From contig JAWHQI010000064.1 of the NCBI GenBank assembly GCA_033032865.1, forward strand, positions 8,494,001 to 8,558,000: 64,000 nt of DNA. Direction: 5' to 3'. The notes beneath the pieces are model-generated. The model was not told the DNA's origin and made no database searches. It saw nothing but the letters and a program-made list of their open reading frames with translations. This DNA is from Dactylorhiza incarnata. Taxonomy: Eukaryota; Streptophyta; Magnoliopsida; Asparagales; Orchidaceae. This document shows positions 57,136 through 64,000 of the stretch, in pieces. Both the position numbers and the translations under genes were made by a program. Each line of letters starts with the position of its first letter. The stretch's first letter is position 1.

Positions 57136-57300
57136 GTCGGGCGGTCTGTCTTGAGACCGCGCAGGACGTTGTCTACCCGCGGAAGATCGGGCGGTCTGTA
57201 TCGAGACCGCGCGGGTTGTCTACACGCAGAAGATTGGGCGGTATGCCTTGAGACCGCGCGGGTTTCCTACCCGCAGCGGGCTGGCGGTCTGCCAGTCCGG
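57136..57300. repeat. U3 repeat cluster, GCGGTCT...GAGACCGC hairpins (Q)
   Basis: Three full hairpin units GGGCGGTCTGTCTTGAGACC plus GCGCGGG and a partial fourth. Spacers contain TCTACCCGC. Confidence 0.85.
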
Positions 57301-57444
57301 CTTATTCTTGGACTTGGTCTGCTTCAAGTCCTGGTGTTCTGGTAGACCGGTGCGGCTTGTCTTTAAGTCGCACTGTTTATTTTCTACCCGCTGCCGAGTT
57401 GGGGCGGTTATCCTATCTCTATGGGCGGTTACCACACTCCACCT

Positions 57445-57458
57445 CGCGCCTATAAATA
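57445..57458 (+). promoter_or_regulatory. TATA box of element Q
   Basis: GCCTATAAATAGGAC, well placed between the U3 repeats and the GC-rich R/U5. Confidence 0.7.
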
Positions 57459-58187
57459 GGACCTCTCCCTCAGATCAAACACGTACAGTGAACAGTAAGC
57501 GAGAGCTCGCAAGTCGTTTGTGCGGTTAGACTTTTCTAGTCGCTCGGTTTGAGAATTGACTCTGTTGTGTTCACAGGTTGCGCGGCTTGTGTGTGATTCT
57601 GACTTGATCAGAGAAGACCGCATCGGTTAAGTCGGTGGCTGTCAGCGGCGGGTAGCAGCAGGTGGTCGCGGTTTGCGACAGCTTTTCTCTTCGGCTTGTG
57701 TTCTTGTTTTCAATAAAGTCAGACTGTGCGGTTAGACGGCTTGTCTTGTCGGTCTGTTTTCTGTTCAGCTTGTCAGCAGCAGTGTTCGCGGTTAGGAGCG
57801 GCTAAGTGACAGCGGTTAGGCGGCCTTGCTCGGGCGGACAGTTTCAGCTTTGGCGACTTGGATAGTCCGCGAGTTGAGTTGCGGTTTGGCGACTTGGCGG
57901 TTTGCGCGGACAGCCTTGTTTAGTCGGGCGGCTTGCTAGCGGCTTGGGCGGTTTCTGCTTGTCTTGTTGTTATTCTTCTTCGATTGTATTGGTGAAGCAT
58001 GTCTCGCCATGTGTACCTCAAATTGTAAAGAAGAGTTTTGAATACTAGTCCTCGTGTTCCTTCATTGTTTTTGGTTTATTGTGCTCAGTTTGGTTGAGAG
58101 TGTTCCTGCGACCTAGTTCCCATTTTTCCGCTTGTCAGAACCTTAAATTGGTGTCTGATAGTATTATCAAAATGAGAAATTTGCATA

Positions 58188-58200
58188 TGGTATCAGAGGG
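58188..58200 (+). other. Primer binding site of element Q
   Basis: TGGTATCAGAGGG, two bases after the LTR end. Confidence 0.88.
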
Positions 58201-58277
58201 ACAGAGGTTTGAGCAGTGAATCAGCCGCAGTTATCTTGCTTGGATTTCTGGAGCACAAGTAAATCAGTAGTACTGCA

Positions 58278-59452
58278 ATGGAAGGTGGAATTGCAAGAGG
58301 TCTTGGTATTGAGCTTCTTACACAGACTAACTTTAAGAAATGGAAGTCTTGTATGGAAAGCTATCTTCTTGGTGAGGATCTCTGGGAGGTTGTCGGAGGA
58401 GATGCGAGACAAGCAGTTGTCCCTATTGAAGGGAATGTTGAGCTTGTGAAAGCTTGGAAGAAAACAAATGCGAAAGCTGAGTTTACTCTCAAGTGGGCAA
58501 TTTCATCAGAGTTATTTGATCACATCATAGGATGTCGATCTGCTGCTGAGATTTGGACTTCTCTTGACGGGCTGTTCAATAAGAAGAATGTAGCGCGGTT
58601 ACAGTTCTTGGAAAATGAGTTGGCGAAAGTCACTCAAGGTGATCTTTCTGTTTCTACTTTCTTTTTAAAGATGAAGAACCTCTGTGCAGAGATTTCTGCA
58701 TTGGATCCGGATGAGCCCATTTCTGAGGCAAAGCTGAAGAGGCACATTATCCGCGGATTGCGGAGAGAATATGTGGCCTTTGTCACTTCTGTCCAAGGCT
58801 GGGCCAATCAGCCATCGTTGCTTGAGCTGGAGAATTTTCTTGCTTCGCAGGAAAGCTTGGCAAAGCTGATGGCTGGGGTGTCTGTCTCCGAGGGAGATAA
58901 TGAGGTGCTCTTCTCTGGGAAGAAGAAGAAGTGGGAGAAGAAGAAAAAATCATCTGTAAGCGATGGTTCTTCTACTTCAGGTCAGCAGGAGAGGAGCCAT
59001 GCTCCCAAGTCTGATGGAAAGAAGAAGGAAGGACTTCGGTGCTTCAAGTGTAACCAGCTTGGTCACTTTAAGAAGGATTGTCAATTGAATCTTCAGGCAG
59101 GGCATGCTGCTGGCAAGAAGGAAGTTGGATCCAGGAATGAGGAAGTTGAATGGGGAGGAGAGGGTGCCTTTACAGCAAATCTGAAGGCGGCGGCCGTTGA
59201 TGTTCTTTCTTCTATCAACTACAAGGAGGACTTGATTGTTGACTCGGGGTGTGGTCATCACCTCATTGGAGATGGGTCAAAGCTTTCTTATGCGCAGCCC
59301 TATTCAGGTAATGATGCAATTATTACCGCTGATGATTCTATTCATGCAATCAAGCAAGAGGGGGTGGTTTCTTTAGGCAGTGATAAGGGTCCACTCAAAT
59401 TACGGAGTGTTTATCACGTGCCGGGTATGAAGAAAAATATTTTCTCAGTGAC
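58278..59452 (+). CDS. Gag and protease start of element Q (3' cut by element P)
   Basis: ATG at 58278 (MEGGIARGLGIELLTQTNFK). The UBN2 gag domain covers residues ~15-190 (FTLKWAISSELFDHIIGCRS, ISEAKLKRHIIRGLRREYVA). A basic KKKKWEKKKK stretch is followed by zinc knuckle CFKCNQLGHFKKDC (~residue 255). Protease core IVDSGCGHHLIGD has the catalytic DSG. The frame then reads YHVPGMKKNIFSV and passes into P's LTR, adding only VRT before a stop. Nothing before the insertion is broken over 390 codons, so Q was probably young when P landed in it. Confidence 0.88.
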
Positions 59453-60119
59453 TGTGAGAACTTAAAAATAACAGAATTTTTATTTCCAAAAAACTAAGTT
59501 TTACAAGAGTATTGCCTCATTTATATAGACTAGGAGGGAAAGAGAAAAAACCAAATACACAATGTGGAACTAAATACAAATACAATACACACAAAGAGAG
59601 CTGGGCGGTCAGGCGGTCAGGGAGAATGAGACCGCAGCGACCTCCGCGGTCTGGAGAGAAGACTGGCGGTCACACGACAGGAGGAAGGTCGTGTGACAGA
59701 GAAGGCCAACAGATCGTGAGACCGCTCTGGCGAACACTTCCCCATAAAGGAGATGTCGGGGGTACCAGACCGCTTCTCTTCACATGAAGCGATCTGGTAT
59801 TCCTGAGGAGAGACGGCGGTCTGATTCTGGGAGACCGCACAGACCGTGGTTATCCAACTGTTATTTGATTGAGCTGGGGACCGCAGATCTTCATACAACG
59901 CGATCTCGCACTCCTGAGGAGAAGGCACGGTCTGGTTCTGGGAGACCGCACAGACCGCGGTTATCAGACCATTACTTGATGGAGCTGGAGACCGCTGATC
60001 TTCATACAGCGCGGTCTCGCACATCTGAGGAGAAGTCGCGGTCTGATTCTGGGAGACCGCACAGACCGCTGGAACGAGACCGCTCGTCTTCAACTCTTTG
60101 AGACCGCATGGCTTCAACA
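59453..60119 (-). repeat. 3' LTR of element P
   Basis: Plus TGTGAGAACTTAAAA...GGCTTCAACA, 667 bases. On the minus strand the TATA box CTATATAAATGAGG is near 59520-59533 and three ~112-bp repeats fill the U3. Confidence 0.88.
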
Positions 60120-60858
60120 CTCCCCCGCAAGCTGGAGCATATATATCAATCATGCCTAGCTTGTTGCACACATCAGAGAAGGATGAAGATATGAGTTTGG
60201 TGAAGATATCAGCCAGCTCTTTATCCGAAGTTACGAATGGAGTGCATATTTGTTTCTTCAAGATTTCTTCCCTGATAAAATGACAGTCCACTTCAATGTG
60301 TTTGGTTCTCTCATGAAAGACTGGGTTTTGAGATATATAGATTGCAACTTTATTGTCACAGAACATTGGCAAGGGATGGTTGTAAACTTCTCCATAATCT
60401 AGAAGAAGAGTTCGTAACCACTTCAATTCACATGTAGTTTGGGTCATGCTCCTGTACTCGGCCTCAGCACTCGATCTAGATACTACTGCTTGTTTCTTGC
60501 TCTTCCAGCTCACAAGATTTCCTCCCATGAATGTACAGAACCCAGACGTGGATTTTTTGTCTCCTTTATCATCAACATAGCTAGCATCCGAGTAGGCTTC
60601 TATCTTGAGATGGTTGTTTCTTTGGAACAAAAGTCCCTTTCCTGGAGATCCATTAGCGTATTCCAATATCTTTAGAGCAACCTGAAGATGACATTCCCTT
60701 GGGGCTTGCATGAATTGGCTGACCTTCCCAACGGCATAACAAATATCAGGTCTTGTTACAGTTAGATAGATGAGCTTGCCTACAAGACGACGGTATCTAG
60801 TGCTATCAGGTAGAGGTGGAGAGTTGTCACTCCAGAGTTTGTCGTCTCTTATTGCCAT
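59617..60858 (-). CDS. RNase H end of pol, read through into the LTR (element P)
   Basis: Minus frame begins in the RT tail (YRRLVGKLIYLTVTRPDICY, VSQFMQAPRECHLQVALKIL). Copia RNase H follows: AYSDASYVDDKGDKKSTSGF (Asp), SWKSKKQAVVSRSSAEAEYR (Glu), FHERTKHIEVDCHFIREEIL (Asp), ELADIFTK. The usual end LGMIDIYAPACGG is encoded over the purine tract. No stop occurs there: the frame continues about 165 codons into U3, covering three in-frame repeats of ~37 residues with VCAVSQNQT, and stops at 59617. RNase H looks intact. The extension may be a chance result of repeat length (111 bp, a multiple of three). Confidence 0.8.
   Translation of the reverse strand: MAIRDDKLWSDNSPPLPDSTRYRRLVGKLIYLTVTRPDICYAVGKVSQFMQAPRECHLQVALKILEYANGSPGKGLLFQRNNHLKIEAYSDASYVDDKGDKKSTSGFCTFMGGNLVSWKSKKQAVVSRSSAEAEYRSMTQTTCELKWLRTLLLDYGEVYNHPLPMFCDNKVAIYISQNPVFHERTKHIEVDCHFIREEILKKQICTPFVTSDKELADIFTKLISSSFSDVCNKLGMIDIYAPACGGVLKPCGLKELKTSGLVPAVCAVSQNQTATSPQMCETALYEDQRSPAPSSNGLITAVCAVSQNQTVPSPQECEIALYEDLRSPAQSNNSWITTVCAVSQNQTAVSPQEYQIASCEEKRSGTPDISFMGKCSPERSHDLLAFSVTRPSSCRVTASLLSRPRRSLRSHSP
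59635..60105. repeat. U3 repeat cluster, ~112-bp units with GCGGTCT...GAGACCGC (P)
   Basis: Three main units, each with GTCTGATTCTGGGAGACCGC and ACAGACCG, plus flanking partial copies. The same hairpin core as in Q's U3. Confidence 0.88.
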
Positions 60859-60945
60859 TGGATACTTAGCAGGTTTAGCACCAAGAAGACATATTTCCTT
60901 CAGAAGGTCAATAGGATACTTACGTTGTGAGAGGACAACAGAACT

Positions 60946-61610
60946 CTACTTTCTTGAGATCTCAATACCCAAAAAATACTTTGGAGTCCCCATGTCTTTG
61001 GTTACAAAGTGTTGAAGGATATGTTTCTTTGTAAGTGTGATACCTTCAATATCATTACCAGTGAGAAGGATGTCATCAACGAAGACAGCCAGAACAACCA
61101 TTCCATGAGAGGTCTTGCGAATGAAGAGAGAGTGATCTGCTGAGCTGCGGACAAATCCAATTACCATGATTACTTCGTTAAACTTTTCAAACCAGGCACA
61201 AGTACTTTGCTTTAGACCATAGATAGCCTTCTTTAGCTTACATACACGAGTCTCCCCTGAGCAACATACCATGGAGGTTGCTCCATGAAAACTACCTCTT
61301 GAAGATCACCATAAAGAAAGGTATTCTTGACGTCCAATTGAGAGAGTTGCCACCCTTTGTTGATGGCCACCGAGAAGAGGACCCTTATGGTTGTAAGACA
61401 AGCAACATGGGAGAAGGTGTCAAAGAAGTCAACGTCATATGTCTGAGTAAAACCTTTGGCAACCAAGCGAGCCTTGTATCGGTCGACAGAGCCATCAACA
61501 CGGTATTTGATCACAAAGACCCATCTACATCCAACAACATCTACCCCAAGAGGTGGAGGAACAAGTGTCCACGTGTCACGGACTTGAAGAGTGGTTATTT
61601 CTTCATCCAT
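60946..61610 (-). pseudogene. Copia reverse transcriptase of element P, frameshifted
   Basis: Block 1 (from 61610): TWTLVPPPLGVDVVGCRWVF, RYKARLVAKGFTQTYDVDFF, LSQLDVKNTFLYGDLQEVVF. Block 2 (from 61272): CKLKKAIYGLKQSTCAWFEK and the catalytic FVDDILLTGND (YVDD variant). The frame changes near 61240-61270. The first Asp motif reads QLDVKNTFLYG where AFL(H/N)G is usual. A further break separates it from the RNase H frame near 60858-60945 (CLLGAKPAKYPMAI is encoded between). Confidence 0.82.
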
Positions 61611-62018
61611 GGCGGCTTTCCACTGTGGGATAGCAAGAGCATCCTGGTAATTAGCTGGAATGACAGTATCTGAAATTGCAATAGCAACTGCCCTAGCAGA
61701 GAGGGTGAGTTGAGTATAGGTTACAACATCATGAATAGAATGTTACGTACATGAGCGAACTCCCTTTCGATGGGAAATAGGGAGGTCTGCAGTAGTGACT
61801 GTATTAGTAGGAGAGTCATCATCGGAAGAAGATAGTGCTGGCCCAAGAGTTGGGAGAGGAGGCCCCGGAGTAGGAGGACAAACGATAGGAGACTCTGTAG
61901 ATGGTGGAGTGAAAGGAGGAGGTGGTGGAGTTGGGATAGGAGGTGTTGTTGGTGGGGAGTGAATGAGAGGAGGTGTTGGATGGGTTGTAGGAGGCAGAGA
62001 GGTGGAAGAGTGAGAAAA

Positions 62019-63064
62019 TTATGGTATATTTTCAAAGAAGGTGACATAAGCGGAAACATATTGTTTGTGAAGAAGAGGATCATAGCATTGGTAACCTTTT
62101 TGAGTGGGAGAGTAACCAACAAAGACACACTTAACTGCCCGAGAGGAGAATTTGTCCCGACCTGATGAAGGAGTGTGGACAAACGCAATACAACCGAAGA
62201 CTTTGAGAGGTAACGGGAAAGATTTCAAGGTAGGATATAGAAGAGAAAAAGGTGTGGAGCCTTGGAGAAGAACGGAGGAAATGCGGTTAATGAGATAGCA
62301 GGAAACGAGGATGGCATGACCCCAATAGATTTTGGGCATATTCATCTGGAAGAGTAAGGTGCGAGTCATGTTAAGGAGATGACGATTCTTACGTTCCGCT
62401 ATCCCGTTTTGTTGAGAAGTATAAGGACAACTAGTTTGATGTATGATGTCATGATTCATGCAAAACTCAGAAAAATGATGAGAGATATATTCTTTAGCAT
62501 TATCAGTGCGAATAGCTTTGATAGACACTCCAAATTGAGTGGAAATTTCATTATAGAAGGTGGAGAAATAGTAAACAGCTCAGAGCGTTCTTTTAATAGA
62601 TACACCCAAGTTCATCGAGAAAAATCATCAATAAAAGTAACAAAATACAAACTACTCCCACCCACAGTCTTGGTAGGAGAAGGACCCCAGACATCGGAGT
62701 GAACTAGATCAAAGGGACGAGTCGAGCTACGACCATGCTTGGCAGGATAGGAAGCCCGATGGTGCTTTCCAAGTTGACAAGCTTCACAGTTGAGAGGAGA
62801 GGTATCGTTGGCGAGGTGAGGTAGAAGTTGATACAGCAGCCGAGGTGGAGGGTGACCAAGGCAGAGGTGCCATTGATGGAGAGAATCAGAGGCTGTGGAA
62901 GCAGAATGAGCAGTAAGAATGTCAAGGAAGTAGAGGCCTCCACTCTCAGTCCCAGTAGCAACTGTCTCCTTCGTGTGCAGATCCTGAAAATAACAGTTAG
63001 TCGGAGTAAATATAATAGAACATTGTAACTGTTGAGATAGAGTTTGACTGATAGTAAGTTGCAA
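62019..63064 (-). pseudogene. Copia integrase of element P, frameshifted
   Basis: Gag-pre-integrase and zinc-binding HHCC region: HQWHLCLGHPPPRLLYQLLP, then CEACQLGKHH. Core: DLVHSDVWGPSP (first Asp), FVTFIDDFSR, then after a frame change IKAIRTDNAKEYISHHFSEF (second Asp) and QQNGIAERKNRHLLNMTRTL (Glu). The C-terminal part VFGCIAFVHTPS, KCVFVGYSPTQKGYQCYDPL ends at a TAA after FFENIP. Residues of the D,D,E triad are all present, but the frame is broken near 62560-62612. A proline/serine linker to RT (61610-62015) also needs frame changes. Confidence 0.85.
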
Positions 63065-63189
63065 GGAAATGTAGGCACATAAAGAGTATTCTTAAAAGAG
63101 ATCGTTGGAGTGACTTGAACTATTTCAGTCCCACACACATGTGAGGGAGAACCATCTGTTGTTAGAACTGGGGGCAAATTCTTGTGTTC

Positions 63190-64000
63190 TAGTAACTATG
63201 AGAAAAGGTGAGGGTTCCCTGTCGTATGATTTGTTGCTCCAAAATCAATAAGCCACTTACCTTCAGTAACCATGTGCACGCTACCTGAGGAGATAGCAAC
63301 AGAAGCAGACGGTTGTGTAGTACCAGGATGAGAAGTCGCAGCTGCGGGGCGAAGGTGAGGATGCTTGAGATAGCAGCAGTCAATAGTGTGACCCTTCTGA
63401 CCACAATGAGAACAGATGTACTGAGGAGGTCCGTGGCCACCAATAGAACCTCCACGGCCACCGGTGTGACCACGTTCAGCCCGGTGAGCAAAGCTATCTG
63501 GAGGAGGAGAGGATAACAAGGGTCGTTGGAGAAGGGAGGTAACGACAGAAACCCGAGCAGCGGTGGCATCAAGGGTTGGAGAGTATGCTTCCCCAAGAAT
63601 TTGTTATCGGATCATATCATAGGACTCAGGAAGACGGAGAAGGTAACACACAACTAGGAGCTCCTGGAAGTGTTTATGCTGCTCTGCAAGATCAGCAGAG
63701 AAGGGACGATGCTGAAGGAGTTCAGCCCCAAGGGCCTGAACCTCTTGATATGCTGTGGTGAGATCCATGGTTGGGCGGGCAAAGAGATCAGCATACAAGG
63801 TGTAGATGCGGGAGATTTTGGCACCTTTGCAATATCATCTATATGATCTGGATGCAGTCCATCATCATCATTGACATCCACATCTTCTTTGACAGTCTCA
63901 TCATGACAAATGATAGGAAGACACACATCAGATAGACTGTTAGCAAGCCATGTGCAGACCAGAGCATCGCTAGCATCCCAATCATCAAAGGTAGCAGACT
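63190..64000 (-). pseudogene. Gag and protease of element P, frameshifted and incomplete
   Basis: Gag from the right edge: LVCTWLANSLSDVCLPIICH, then after frame changes YADLFARPTMDLTTAYQEVQ and FSADLAEQHKHFQELLVVCY, zinc knuckle CSHCGQKGHTIDCC (~63371-63415). The protease core reads WLIDFGATNHTTG near 63225-63260, where copia enzymes have D-S-G or D-T-G; the serine codon appears as TTT (Phe), which should abolish catalysis. Breaks are seen near 63800 and 63600. The gag start lies beyond the window. Confidence 0.78.

Larger units (their letters stand above)
57027..58185 (+). repeat. 5' LTR of element Q
   Basis: TGTTGGGGCTTGGG...AGAAATTTGCA, 1159 bases. TATA box CCTATAAATAGG near 57450; GCGGTCT/GAGACCGCGC repeats upstream of it. 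Confidence 0.8.
57027..59452 (+). mobile_element. Element Q: copia element, 5' portion, cut by element P
   Basis: 5' LTR 57027-58185, primer site 58188-58200, gag and start of protease 58278-59452. The reading is cut inside the protease/gag-pre-integrase junction (HVPGMKKNIFSV) by P's LTR. The rest of Q, if present, lies beyond the right edge. Confidence 0.82.
59453..64000 (-). mobile_element. Element P: copia element with pol, minus strand, runs off right edge
   Basis: 3' LTR 59453-60119, purine tract 60120-60132, RNase H, reverse transcriptase, integrase, protease and most of gag up to 64000. The five bases before the LTR are GTGAC; the partner duplication is outside the window. Order is that of Ty1/copia (gag, protease, integrase, RT, RNase H). 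Several frame breaks and a damaged protease motif make it inactive as it stands. Confidence 0.9.

Overview
This window reads as plant nuclear heterochromatin. The evidence is LTR retrotransposons with primer sites matching plant initiator Met-tRNA (TGGTATCAGAG type) or the Ty3 type TGGCGCC, plant-type UBN2/CCHC gag genes, MITEs, a miniature TRIM-like element, an OTU-like fragment and AT-rich filler. I found no convincing host gene, rRNA, tRNA or CRISPR array. An angiosperm is likely; the species cannot be named from the sequence. Layout, left to right. 1-3319: minus-strand spliced gene with a 'putative gypsy-type transposon' (PF04195-like) domain, followed by GCGAG-rich DNA that looks like the LTR of the Ty3/Tat-like element carrying it. 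That LTR is split by nested Ty1/copia insertions and resumes at 24720-25155. Nested inside 3320-24714 are: a minus-strand copia with a 3' LTR (3320-4828), a large env-position ORF (to 5075), a gag broken at 9850-10162/17423-17739 and a 5' LTR (17881-19520); element Z (10163-17422, target duplication CTTGA) inserted in that gag; and element Y (19712-24714, target duplication GATTA). About 2.1 kb (7697-9830) is a duplicate of 18172-20330. 25150-27924: truncated copia V with its 5' LTR. 27925-28510: tandem repeats. 28920-33640: second copy of the spliced PF04195-like gene and its LTR. 35006-36176: solo LTR with AAAAA duplication. 37001-41451: element U, a young gag-only copia (AAAAA duplication). 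41690-46400: OTU-like fragment, four or five MITEs and a TRIM-like element. 46866-52952: element G, a gag-only Tat-like Ty3 element (ACCGT duplication) with several satellite arrays. 53438-54561: fold-back element made of CCCGGG-containing repeats. 55688-56390: decayed Ty3 gag. 57027-59452: plus-strand copia Q (LTR, gag, start of protease), cut by minus-strand copia P (59453 to the right edge), the only element here with integrase, reverse transcriptase and RNase H. How the parts work together: Y, Z, U and G keep LTRs, primer site, purine tract and all or part of gag but lack pol, so each would need enzymes in trans; P's pol is frameshifted and its protease motif is damaged, so it is unlikely to be the helper. 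A recurring design is visible: in most of these otherwise different copia LTRs the U3, upstream of the TATA box, carries a cluster of short CpG-containing, often palindromic repeats (CGTCGA, CGACGA, CTCAGCGG or GCGGTCT/GAGACCGC types). This shared U3 architecture, the spliced antisense gene beside a Tat-like LTR, the tiny TRIM and the fold-back element are the items most worth a second look.
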